Below are positions 1 to 6,229 of a stretch of DNA of 6,870 nt, piece by piece. Position 1 is the stretch's first letter; the number at the start of each line of letters is the position of its first letter. The position numbers and the translations under genes are program-made. The notes beneath the pieces are model-generated. The model was not told the origin of the DNA. It made no database searches and was given only the letters and a program-made list of their open reading frames with translations. This DNA is from Hyphomicrobiaceae bacterium. GTDB taxonomy: Bacteria > Pseudomonadota > Alphaproteobacteria > Rhizobiales > Hyphomicrobiaceae. The stretch spans positions 1 to 6,870 of the forward strand of contig JAFMSC010000233.1 of assembly GCA_017353825.1 (NCBI GenBank), in the 5' to 3' direction.

Positions 1-274
1 TCCCTTGGGCCGGGCCCGACATCCAGCGGCCCTCGGGCTGGAGCGGCGCCTGCGGCGCGCCGGCGCGGGGATTGGCGGGATCAATGGGGGTGGAAGGTCT
101 CCCGGACAGGAACGACTTGGGTCTCGCCTCGGGCACCGTCGGGATGAGCTGGGCCCATTTCAGTTCAATCGGCGTCTCCACCGCGTGCACGAGCACCGGC
201 CGCATAACGAGCAGCACCACGGACGCGGCGAGCACCGCAGGCGCGGCCAAAATGCGATAGCTCCAAGCCTTCAT
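1..274 (-). CDS. DUF3299-type secreted or membrane-anchored protein, 3' part cut by window edge
   Basis: Only the first 91 codons lie in the window; the gene runs off the left edge. Translating the minus strand from the ATG at 274 gives a short basic N-terminus (MKAWSYR), a hydrophobic segment at about residues 8-30 that could be a signal peptide or anchor, then the LKWAQLIP stretch at 38-45. That stretch resembles the (L)xWxxLiP motif that opens DUF3299 domains. A long Pro/Ala-rich linker follows (about 50-90). An AAGGA ribosome-binding site lies about 9 nt upstream of the start. It follows the ABC permease by 35 nt on the same strand and is the last visible gene of the operon. DUF2796, ATPase, permease and DUF3299 in this order resemble the zinc-responsive PA4063-PA4066 set of Pseudomonas aeruginosa. 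The biochemical role of DUF3299 proteins is unknown; a periplasmic partner of the MacB-like transporter is an inference. Confidence 0.72.
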   Translation of the reverse strand, partial: MKAWSYRILAAPAVLAASVVLLVMRPVLVHAVETPIELKWAQLIPTVPEARPKSFLSGRPSTPIDPANPRAGAPQAPLQPEGRWMSGPAQG

Positions 275-309
275 GGCCAGATCCTTCTTATCTCCTTCCG
301 TCGCCTGCA

Positions 310-1569
310 TCAGGTCCGCACGGTCATGCCGTCGGCCAGCGAGAGGCGGTAGGCGCGCAGCGCCGGCAGCAGTCCCGCGATGCAGCCGGCCAGGACGATG
401 GTGCCCAGCGTCGCCCACGCGTCAGGCTTCAGCGGCGCGATCGGCAGGTGCAGGCCGTAGGCTGCGTCGACATAGGGCCGCGCCAGGAACAAGGCTGCAT
501 AAAGGAGCATGATGCCCAGCGCAACCCCGACTGCTGTCAGCACGCCGGCCTCGGCCATCAAAAGCCCGAGAACGGTGCGCGGGCGCGCGCCCACCGAGCG
601 CAGGATCGCCATCTCGCGGCGCCTCTCGTTCAAGGTCGAAAGGATCATGGTGAGCATGCCGAGCAGCGCCGTCGCCACCACCATGGCCGAGACGATCCTG
701 AGCGCGGTCTCCGCGGTGCCGACCAGGCCCCACAATTCCTGCAAGGCGGCGCCGGGCAGGATCGCGGACAGCGGCTCTGCGCGGTACTCGTTGATGGCGC
801 GCTGCAGGCGGAACGCGGCAAGTTTGGACTTTAGGCCAACGAGTGCAGCGGTGATGTCCTTGGGCGTCAGGTCCATCTTGCGCACCTCCTCGGCCGGGAC
901 CGACTGGCCGGGGATGCGCGCACCGCTCTGCCAGTCGACGTGGATCGCCGTGATCGCCTCCAGGCTCACGTGCACGGTGCGGTCGACCGGCGTGCCGGTC
1001 CGCTCCAGGATGCCGGCGACGCGGAACGGCTTGTCGTCGTGCTCCAGGAAGGAGACCTCACCCAGGCCGTGCTGCAGCACGATCGGGTCGCCGATCTTGT
1101 AGCCGAGCTTGTCGGCGACCTCGGCGCCGATCACGGCGTCGAACAGGTCGGAGAAGGGGCCACCGGCCACGAAGCTCAGCCCGTGCGTCGCACGGTACTT
1201 GTAGTGCGTGAAGTAGTCGGTCGAGGTGCCGAGCACGCGGAAACCGTGATGGCTGTCGCCAAGCGAAAGGGGCACGATCCAGGCCACCTCCGGACGGGCG
1301 GCGATGTCCTTGTAGGATTGCCACGTGACGTTGTTGGTGGCGTTGCCGATGCGGAATACCGAGTAGAGCAGCAGGTTGAGGCCGCCCGAGCGCGCCCCGA
1401 CGATGAGGTCGGTGCCGGAGATGGTGTCGGCGAAGCTCTGGCGCGCGCCGGTGCGCACCTCCTCCACGCCCAACAGCAGCACCACGCTGGCGGCGATCGT
1501 CACGATCGTGAGCAGTGCCGTGATCCAGCGGTTGACGAGGGACTTGAGGGCGAGGCGCAGGACGATCAT
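310..1569 (-). CDS. MacB/FtsX-family ABC transporter permease
   Basis: A 419-aa inner-membrane permease of the FtsX/MacB/LolCE type. It has one N-terminal transmembrane helix (about 16-34), a large periplasmic domain of the MacB_PCD type (about 40-285), and three C-terminal helices (about 289-311, 336-361 and 386-402). The cytoplasmic coupling segment NERRREMAILRSVGARP (314-330) is typical of FtsX domains, which contact the ATPase there. Transporters of this type do not move ions through a channel; they do mechanical work on envelope substrates such as lipoproteins or exported peptides and drugs. The start ATG overlaps the ATPase stop by 4 nt (ATGA), so the two are probably translationally coupled. 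With the DUF2796 and DUF3299 partners and the upstream Zur-like operator, a role in zinc limitation is likely. The substrate cannot be read from sequence. Confidence 0.93.
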   Translation of the reverse strand: MIVLRLALKSLVNRWITALLTIVTIAASVVLLLGVEEVRTGARQSFADTISGTDLIVGARSGGLNLLLYSVFRIGNATNNVTWQSYKDIAARPEVAWIVPLSLGDSHHGFRVLGTSTDYFTHYKYRATHGLSFVAGGPFSDLFDAVIGAEVADKLGYKIGDPIVLQHGLGEVSFLEHDDKPFRVAGILERTGTPVDRTVHVSLEAITAIHVDWQSGARIPGQSVPAEEVRKMDLTPKDITAALVGLKSKLAAFRLQRAINEYRAEPLSAILPGAALQELWGLVGTAETALRIVSAMVVATALLGMLTMILSTLNERRREMAILRSVGARPRTVLGLLMAEAGVLTAVGVALGIMLLYAALFLARPYVDAAYGLHLPIAPLKPDAWATLGTIVLAGCIAGLLPALRAYRLSLADGMTVRT

Positions 1570-2315
1570 GCGGCCGCTCCCAGGTGCGCCGCAGTGGTCT
1601 TGGCGATCTCGGCAAGCCGCAGCACGCGGTCGAAGCGCGGCGCCAGGCTCCGGTCGTGGCTCACCATGATGAGCGTCGCGCCGGCGGCGCTGACCTCGGC
1701 AAACAGGAGGTCGAGAAAGGCGTCCTGGCGGTCGCGGTCGAGGGCTGAAGTGGGCTCGTCGGCGACGATGATCTCAGGCGCGCCGATCAGCGCCCGTGCC
1801 GCCGCCACGCGCTGCTGCTGCCCCACGCTCAGGTTCGCGGCCGAGCGGTCATGGAGGTGGGCCTCTTCGAGGCCGAGCCGGGCTAGCAGGCGCTGGGCCT
1901 CTTCCGCTGCCGACCCGGTGGCGGTGGCGCGCTTGCGCCGCCCTGGCGCGAAGCTCAACGGCAACAGCACGTTGTCGATCACCGAGCCGTAGGGGAGCAG
2001 GTTGAACATCTGGAAGATGATGCCGAAGTGCTCGGCGCGGAACGCGTCACGCGCGGCCGCGCCGAGCCTGGTGAGCTCGCGCCCGAGGATCTCGATGCGG
2101 CCTGCCTGCGGCGCGAGGATGCCGCACAGCAGGCTTAGGAACGTGGACTTGCCGCTCCCCGACGGCCCGATCAGCAGCACGCGCTCGCGCGCCGGCAAGG
2201 CAAAACGCTCGATGGCGAGCGCAAACGCGTTCTTGCCGGGCCACGTGAAGTGCACGTCGCCGAAGCTGATGATGTCCGGCGCCGCGCCGTTTGGCTCAGC
2301 CGTGCCGCCATACAT
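1566..2315 (-). CDS. MacB/LolD-type ABC transporter ATP-binding protein
   Basis: A 249-aa cytoplasmic ATPase with all ABC motifs intact: Walker A GPSGSGKST (50-58), Q-loop Gln in FQMFNLL (Q102), signature LSVGQQQR (162-169), Walker B IIVADEP (182-188), D-loop SALD (190-193) and H-switch His220. Length and motif wording fit the LolD/MacB/FtsE group, which pairs with FtsX-type permeases such as the next gene. It starts 10 nt after the DUF2796 stop, without a strong ribosome-binding site, so translation probably depends on the upstream gene. Its stop overlaps the permease start by 4 nt. A stretch at about 123-140 is rich in Arg, Ala and Thr (RRKRATATGSAAEEA) and looks like a variable insert. The family is certain; the transported substrate is not known. 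Confidence 0.95.
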   Translation of the reverse strand: MYGGTAEPNGAAPDIISFGDVHFTWPGKNAFALAIERFALPARERVLLIGPSGSGKSTFLSLLCGILAPQAGRIEILGRELTRLGAAARDAFRAEHFGIIFQMFNLLPYGSVIDNVLLPLSFAPGRRKRATATGSAAEEAQRLLARLGLEEAHLHDRSAANLSVGQQQRVAAARALIGAPEIIVADEPTSALDRDRQDAFLDLLFAEVSAAGATLIMVSHDRSLAPRFDRVLRLAEIAKTTAAHLGAAA

Positions 2316-2325
2316 CGCGGCCGGC

Positions 2326-2964
2326 CTAGATGATGCCGCCGAGATCGATGCGCGGCTTGTCGCGGCTGACCTCGAAGCTGTTCTGGCCCTTGGGGGTGAC
2401 GACGGTGACGTCGAGCTTCTGGGCGCCGGCGAAGTTCTTGAAGTAGTCGAACACGATGGTCGTCAGGCTCGCCGGGCTCTTGCAGTCGAAGGCGTACTCG
2501 GCGTGAAAGGCCGAGTGCTGGTGCCCGGCGTGATCCTGGTCGGCGGCGTCATGATCATGATCGTGGTCCGCAGCCTCATGCTCGTGATCATGATCCTCGG
2601 CGCCATGATCGTGATCGTCGGCGTCGTTGCCGCCGTGCTCGCCCTCGATCGTCACCTTGGCGTCCGTCACGCTACACCCCGCCGCGGCCGGCAACTGGAG
2701 GACGGTCTGCGGCGCCTTGAGTTTCTTCTCGGCCTTTTCAAGGGTCGACTTCTGCTCGGGCGTCGAGGGCGCGTGCTCGAAGCCGACGATGTCGGCACCG
2801 GGTGCCTCCAACTCCATCGACAGGCGCGAGCCTTCCAGCGCAATGTTGAGCGTGCCGCGTCCGTGCACGTGCGCGCCGAGCTGGCGGTGCTCCTCCGCCT
2901 GTCCCACGCCCGTTACCGCCGCAGCCAAGCCGAAGCCGGCCGCGAGACTCATCCAGAACCGCAT
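2326..2964 (-). CDS. Secreted His-rich DUF2796 protein, probable zinc binder
   Basis: A 212-aa exported protein. The N-terminus (1-23, ending GQA before EEHRQLG) is a clear Sec signal peptide. The mature start HRQLGAHVHG is typical of DUF2796. Residues 110-154 form an acidic His-rich segment with 13 His, many as alternating Asp-His or Glu-His, a classic metal-binding linker. Two Cys (97 and 161) flank it and could form a disulfide. The C-terminal half (about 155-212) is the rest of the DUF2796 fold. The start is supported by a perfect AGGAGG at 2972-2977, 7 nt before the ATG. It is the first gene of the minus-strand operon and lies downstream of the Zur-like operator. DUF2796 proteins are repeatedly found in Zur regulons. 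Periplasmic zinc binding or buffering is inferred from the His content; a chaperone-like role for the ABC system is equally possible. Confidence 0.9.
   Translation of the reverse strand: MRFWMSLAAGFGLAAAVTGVGQAEEHRQLGAHVHGRGTLNIALEGSRLSMELEAPGADIVGFEHAPSTPEQKSTLEKAEKKLKAPQTVLQLPAAAGCSVTDAKVTIEGEHGGNDADDHDHGAEDHDHEHEAADHDHDHDAADQDHAGHQHSAFHAEYAFDCKSPASLTTIVFDYFKNFAGAQKLDVTVVTPKGQNSFEVSRDKPRIDLGGII
2551..2619 (-). repeat. Degenerate Asp/Glu-His codon repeat inside DUF2796
   Basis: The minus-strand codons GAT/GAC CAT/CAC alternate irregularly here, encoding DH/EH pairs at residues 116-138. On the plus strand it reads as repeated ATCATG and ATCGTG units. The repeat comes from the protein-level metal-binding motif; it is likely prone to slippage and length variation between strains. 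Confidence 0.75.
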
Positions 2965-3041
2965 GCGAGGTCCTCCTGGCTGTGCTTTGCGCTGCTGTGC
3001 GCCGCCCGGTCACGAGCGCGCTCAAAACCTGGTAAACGAAG

Positions 3042-3071
3042 TTGGCATGAACCGGTGAAAACCTATATGAT
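3042..3071 (+). promoter_or_regulatory. Candidate sigma70 promoter of the DUF1007-hydrolase unit
   Basis: TTGGCA (3042-3047) is followed after 18 nt by TATGAT (3066-3071), 5 of 6 matches in each box to the sigma70 consensus. The -10 element overlaps the first bases of the Zur-like palindrome. Transcription would start near 3078, giving a leader of about 60 nt to the ATG at 3138. Confidence 0.55.
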
Positions 3072-3090
3072 GTTATAACGTTACATGCAA
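3062..3090 (-). promoter_or_regulatory. Candidate sigma70 promoter of the DUF2796-ABC-DUF3299 operon
   Basis: Read on the minus strand, TTGCAT (3085-3090) and TATAGG (3062-3067) are separated by 17 nt. Each matches 4 of 6 consensus bases. The Zur-like palindrome fills the spacer, so bound repressor would block polymerase. The leader to the ATG at 2964 would be about 90 nt. The match is modest and the spacing ideal; this is not proof of a promoter. Confidence 0.5.
3068..3086. promoter_or_regulatory. Zur-like operator between the divergent zinc genes
   Basis: The stretch holds the perfect 8-bp palindrome GTTATAAC (3072-3079) inside ATGTTATAACGTTACAT (3070-3086). Compared with the general proteobacterial Zur pattern ATGTTATA-N-TATAACAT, which I recall from regulon studies, it differs at three positions. 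It is AT-rich in otherwise GC-rich DNA and lies between a DUF2796 operon and a DUF1007 gene, both common Zur targets. It overlaps the -10 box of the plus-strand promoter and the spacer of the minus-strand one, so one site could repress both. No zur gene is in the window, so the regulator is inferred. Confidence 0.68.
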
Positions 3091-3137
3091 TGGTTGCCCG
3101 ATCACGTGACTGAGAGCCGACAAGGAATCCAATCGCG

Positions 3138-3783
3138 ATGCTCAATTCCCGAACGGGGCTTGTGCAAGCCGTCGCGCTGGTCGCTGGCGCGCTTGTGCCG
3201 ACCATGCCTGCATACGCACCCTCACGTGTTTGTCACGGTCGAGGCGACACTCCTCTACGACCACGGCGCCTTCACGGGCATCCGACACCAATGGACCTTC
3301 GATGAGTACGACACGGAAATGGCCATCGAGGGCCTTGATAAGAACCACGACGGCAAATACGACCGCGCGGAACTGAGCGAGCTCGCCAAGGTGAACATCG
3401 ACTCGCTCAAGGGCTTCGCCTATTTCACCTTCCCGACCCTTGCGGGCCAGCCCGTGAAGGTCGGCGAGCCGCGCGGCGACTACTACCTGGAGTACAAGGA
3501 CCGCGCGCTCTCCCTGTACTTCACCTTGCCCTTCGCCACCCCGGTGTTGACCGGGGCCAAGGACTTCAAGGTCCAGGTTTCCGACCCCAGCATTTTCATC
3601 GCCTTCCAGCCCGCCAAGGGCGAGCAGGCTGTGGGATTCAGCCCCGGCACGCCGAAGAGCTGCCGTGTGACCGTCGGTGATCCGGAAGACCCCTCCGCGG
3701 AGGCACCCAAGAACGCGCTCACGCAGTTCGGCGGCGTCATGAGCCCCGCCGTGACCCTTTCGGTCGCATGCAGCGGCCCATGA
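3138..3783 (+). CDS. DUF1007 family periplasmic protein with apparent frameshift after the signal peptide
   Basis: The mature part (from about 3217) reads HPHVFVTVEATLLYD, the usual DUF1007 opening, followed by an EF-hand-like loop DKNHDGKYDRAEL and a beta-rich C-terminus ending at the TGA at 3781. It is a likely periplasmic metal-related protein; DUF1007 genes often sit beside nickel/cobalt or zinc transport genes, but no reaction is known. The N-terminus is odd. In the domain's own frame the only ATG (3085) lies inside the operator and gives no signal peptide. One frame over, the ATG at 3138 has an AGGAA site about 10 nt upstream and encodes an excellent signal peptide ending MPAYA. Joining MPAYA to HPHVF requires 2 extra nt near 3216, as if TACGCGCAC had become TACGCAC. 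The repaired protein would be about 215 aa, normal for the family. As written, translation from 3138 stops at 3303-3305. This is either a sequencing or assembly error or a recently inactivated gene. Confidence 0.82.
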
Positions 3784-3842
3784 CCGGCGCGGGCAGACGG
3801 CCGCCCGACCTGCACGCGGATCATCGGACGATCTGGTGAGCG

Positions 3843-4721
3843 ATGACAACGACCGAGAGCTTCGCATGGGAGAGCACTGGCGTACGCTGGCGCACCGACT
3901 ACGATGTGGTCGGCAACGGTCCCGATGCCTTGTTGCTGCCGGCGCTTTCCTCGGTATCGGCGCGCGCAGAGATGGTCGCGCTCGCGCGCCTCCTGCAGGC
4001 GCGCCATCGCTGCATCGTGCCCGACTGGCCTGGGTTCGGAGCGGCGCGTGGTCCAGACGCCCGACTGACGCCGGAGGTGCTTGTGGGTTTTCTAAGGGGG
4101 TTCGTTGCCCGGATCGTGCAACACCCTGCGCTGGTCGTCGCCGCCGGTCATGGTGCCGCCTACGTGATGACGGTGGCGCGCGAGATGCCGGACGCGCTCT
4201 CGTCGATCGTGCTGGTCGCCCCTACCTGGCGAGGGCCCTTGCCGACGGCGATGGGCGAGCACCGGCGGCGCCTCTGGGCCACGATCCGCCGCTGGGTGGA
4301 GCTGCCCGCGATCGGGCCGGTACTCTACCGACTCAACGTCAACCGGGTCATGGTGGGTCGCATGTTGCGGGGCCACGTCTACGGCGACCCGAAGTTCACC
4401 ACTGACCGCCTGCTCGAGCACAAGACAGCGATCACCAGGCGCCCTCGCGCCCGGTTTGCGACGGCTGCTTTTGTGACGGGAGGCCTCGATCTGGTGACCG
4501 ATCGCCCGAGCTTCCTTGGCCTGTTCGACCCGAAGCCCAAGGCGCCCGTCCTGGTGCTGATCGGATCGTCGACTCCGCCCAAGTCGCGCGCCGAGATGGA
4601 CGCCCTCGCCGCGCTTCCCACGGTGCGGTCGGAAGTGGTTCCGGGATCGCTCGCCGCCCATGAGGAACATCCCGAGCGGGTCGCAGCAGCCATCAGCGGA
4701 CTGGTCGGCACTTTGCGGTGA
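3843..4721 (+). CDS. Alpha/beta-hydrolase-fold protein lacking the nucleophile Ser
   Basis: A 292-aa soluble protein with the alpha/beta-hydrolase layout: an early strand LLLPAL (30-35) at the oxyanion-hole position, VPDWPGFGAARG (59-70), the nucleophile elbow region VVAAGHGAAYVM (98-109), a variable cap (about 130-205), the strand PVLVLIG (235-241), and a terminal His in AAHEEHPERV (His273) where the catalytic His normally sits. The expected GxSxG reads GHGAA, with Gly104 in the nucleophile position, and no Asp follows LVLIG where the acid is usual. So only the His of the triad is obvious. It may be a non-catalytic relative or use another chemistry. The start has GGTGAG just upstream. It follows DUF1007 by 59 nt on the same strand with no terminator visible between, so it is probably co-transcribed from the zinc-responsive promoter. 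The substrate is unknown. Confidence 0.85.
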   Translation: MTTTESFAWESTGVRWRTDYDVVGNGPDALLLPALSSVSARAEMVALARLLQARHRCIVPDWPGFGAARGPDARLTPEVLVGFLRGFVARIVQHPALVVAAGHGAAYVMTVAREMPDALSSIVLVAPTWRGPLPTAMGEHRRRLWATIRRWVELPAIGPVLYRLNVNRVMVGRMLRGHVYGDPKFTTDRLLEHKTAITRRPRARFATAAFVTGGLDLVTDRPSFLGLFDPKPKAPVLVLIGSSTPPKSRAEMDALAALPTVRSEVVPGSLAAHEEHPERVAAAISGLVGTLR

Positions 4722-5077
4722 GCTTGGCAGGCCCTCAGTGTGCATGGCGCCGCGAAGTTGCGTTCCTTGACGTCGAGCACGGCCTTGTGGAGGCGCAGCT
4801 TCCCGGCGGACACGGCGGCCATATGACCACGATCGCTGTGCTTGTGCGGCGGGTGGCCGGCGGACCCTTGTCCGATGCCGCCGATCCGCGGTGCCCGCAC
4901 GAAGCCAGCGGCTCGGCGCGCCATCGGCTTTGACGCCCACTCCAGGCCGTTAAGCGCCTCCTGGCGCAATCGGTCGAGACAAACGTCCCAAGGTTTTGCA
5001 TCAAAGGCCGTCAATCAGCGAATTGTGATTCCCCGCACCCCATGAATTCGGAGTAGCAGTCGAACAACACATTTGGT
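4722..5077. other. Gene-poor interval with no confident coding region
   Basis: No frame here matches a family I recognise. A minus-strand frame opening at a TTG (5014) stays open leftwards into the 3' end of the hydrolase gene (to 4379), and part of it (about 4755-4840) has GC-rich third positions, reading GKLRLHKAVLDVKERN. The plus strand of the same stretch is similarly GC-rich at third positions, so this is weak evidence. It could be a remnant of a lost gene. The right end becomes more AT-rich (about 5020-5090), as expected for the promoter of the next gene. Confidence 0.4.
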
Positions 5078-5091
5078 ATGTTATAACGTAT
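5076..5091. promoter_or_regulatory. Second Zur-like operator, upstream of the six-Cys gene
   Basis: ATGTTATAACGT (5078-5089) is base-for-base the same 12-mer as at 3070-3081. Here the dyad extends to TATGTTATAACGTA (5077-5090) with a single mismatched pair flanking the perfect GTTATAAC core (5080-5087). It ends 24 nt before the ATG at 5114, so it overlaps the probable -10 region (TATAAC at 5082-5087 or TATGTT at 5077-5082). I see no convincing -35 box. The match to the first operator suggests the same repressor, inferred to be Zur. Confidence 0.6.
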
Positions 5092-5113
5092 CGGCTGAGA
5101 AAATGGCACAGCA

Positions 5114-5479
5114 ATGCGCGGGTCTCCCCAGGAATTCTTCGATCGGATCGACAGTCGCTTGGGTCTCAATGACGACGATTGCCTCGCGATCGACAAGGCC
5201 GTCGCCGAGCTGCCGGAGCCGTGCCGCACGGCGGCCTGGAACGACCGCGGGGGCAACCGCTGCGTGGTCGTCGAGGCGGTCGCGTGCTCCGAACGAAGCT
5301 CGACGTTCGTGTTCCTGCGCAGCACCAGCGGGGTGGTCGTCGTCGTCCGCCGCAGTGACGGCTGGACGACGGGCGGCTGCGTCGCGTCGATCGCAGAGGC
5401 GATCGAGGTCATGCGTCTCACGGTCGCTCAGCCGGGTGAGGTCAGCCTACCGGCGGACTGTCGGCAACATGCGCATTGA
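5114..5479 (+). CDS. Unknown 121-aa six-Cys protein behind a Zur-like box
   Basis: I do not recognise the family. Codon use is strongly GC-biased at third positions and unlike a shadow frame, so it is probably a real gene. The ATG at 5114 is the only start after an in-frame TGA at 5096; the ribosome-binding site is weak. The protein has no signal peptide or membrane helix. An N-terminal helical part (about 5-35, FFDRIDSRLGLNDDD) leads to a beta-rich middle (48-80, NRCVVVEAV then TFVFLRS then GVVVVVRR), a GWTTGGC stretch (83-89) and a helix with EAIEVM (95-100). There are six Cys (23, 37, 50, 58, 89, 116), many for so short a cytoplasmic protein, but not in a standard zinc-finger spacing. The operator just upstream suggests induction in zinc limitation. 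The GST gene follows 112 nt downstream on the same strand. Confidence 0.7.
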   Translation: MRGSPQEFFDRIDSRLGLNDDDCLAIDKAVAELPEPCRTAAWNDRGGNRCVVVEAVACSERSSTFVFLRSTSGVVVVVRRSDGWTTGGCVASIAEAIEVMRLTVAQPGEVSLPADCRQHAH

Positions 5480-5512
5480 TCGCCTCCCTGCATCAGCCGG
5501 TGGGCCACAAAA

Positions 5513-5531
5513 AGGGGAGTGAAGCACCATG
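5513..5531 (+). promoter_or_regulatory. Strong alternative ribosome-binding site ahead of the GST
   Basis: GGGGAG at about 5514-5519 precedes the ATG at 5529 by about 10 nt. That ATG is in frame with the GST and opens a 21-residue leader (MFSRWWRPASG...). The GST may thus have two starts, or the leader may aid coupling from the upstream gene. Confidence 0.35.
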
Positions 5532-5591
5532 TTCAGCCGCTGGTGGCGGCCAGCATCTGGGTCTCAATCGAAAGAAACGAAAGGAAACGCC

Positions 5592-6188
5592 ATGCCGACG
5601 CTCTACGACTTCGAGCTTTCCGGAAGCTGCTACAAGGTCCGCCTGCTGCTGAACATCCTTGGCGTCGACTACAGCAAACACGGCGTCGACTTTGTCAACA
5701 AGGAGCACAAGAACGCCGAGTATGTGAAGCTCAATCCATTCGGCGAGATCCCGATCTACGAGGAGGGCGACCTGCGCCTGCGCGACGCGCAGGCGATCCT
5801 GATCTACGTCGCCGGCAAGTACGATCCTGCACGGACCTGGTGGCCAACCGACCCGGCGGCGCAGGCCCGTATCGCACAGTGGCTTTCGACCGGCGGCAAC
5901 GAGATCATGAGCGCGGCGGGGGCGCGGCTCGTCAAGATCCTGAATTACGATCTCAACCTGCCGGCGCTGCAGGCGCGGGCAAATGCGACGTTCAAGATCC
6001 TCGACGCGCATCTTGCCAATCGTCAGTGGGTCGAGCTGGGGCACCCGACAATCGGCGACATCGCCTGCTTCCCCTATACCGCGCTGGCCGGCGAGGGCGA
6101 GATCTCGCTGGAGCCATATCCGAATATCCGGGCCTGGATCGGGCGCATGAAGCAGCTGCCGCGCTTCATCACGATGCCGGGCATCTGA
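5592..6188 (+). CDS. Glutathione S-transferase family protein
   Basis: A 198-aa cytosolic GST. The N-terminal thioredoxin-like domain (1-76) has the first strand TLYDFELS, the active-site region SGSCYKVRLLL (10-20, Ser10, Ser12 or Cys13 as candidate catalytic residue), the cis-Pro in GEIP (Pro54), and DAQAI (65-69) in the place of the glutathione-binding ESxAI motif. The all-helical C-terminal domain (about 85-198) has the TIGD N-capping box (153-156) found in nearly all GSTs. The start at 5592 gives the normal family N-terminus and has AAAGGA about 6 nt before it. An in-frame ATG at 5529, with a strong GGGGAG about 10 nt upstream, would add a 21-aa extension (MFSRWWRPASG...) not seen in GSTs. 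Such enzymes conjugate or reduce substrates with glutathione; the actual substrate here is unknown. It may be co-transcribed with the upstream six-Cys gene. Confidence 0.9.
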   Translation: MPTLYDFELSGSCYKVRLLLNILGVDYSKHGVDFVNKEHKNAEYVKLNPFGEIPIYEEGDLRLRDAQAILIYVAGKYDPARTWWPTDPAAQARIAQWLSTGGNEIMSAAGARLVKILNYDLNLPALQARANATFKILDAHLANRQWVELGHPTIGDIACFPYTALAGEGEISLEPYPNIRAWIGRMKQLPRFITMPGI

Positions 6189-6229
6189 TAATGCCTTGTG
6201 CACACCGGCGTCGCCATCAGAGGCAGCGA

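Noticed and set aside
940..1992. Plus-strand frame of 350 codons opposite the permease and ATPase
   Set aside because: Composition is Arg/Ala/Asp-rich with no family signals, while the opposite strand encodes clear ABC motifs. It is a GC-rich shadow.
2540..2620. Short tandem units resembling a CRISPR or iteron array
   Set aside because: Units are about 6 bases, in frame, and encode the His-rich linker; there are no spacers.
2002..3078. Long plus-strand frame with very hydrophobic stretches (MIMIVV, LVIMILGAMIVIV)
   Set aside because: It is the antisense of the Asp-His repeat and neighbouring sequence of DUF2796 and of the ATPase. Complementary reading of GAT/CAT codons yields Met, Ile and Val and mimics a membrane protein.
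3085..3216. DUF1007 start at the ATG at 3085
   Set aside because: That ATG overlaps the operator, has no ribosome-binding site, and gives an Arg/Cys-rich N-terminus with no signal peptide, whereas the frame from 3138 gives a perfect one.
3788..3812. Possible hairpin CGGGC...GCCCG after DUF1007
   Set aside because: The stem is only 5 bp with no T-run, so it is not supported as a terminator.
5159..5569. 11-base match TGGGTCTCAAT at about 5160 and 5558
   Set aside because: A few exact 11-mers are expected by chance in a window of this size, and the copies sit in unrelated contexts.
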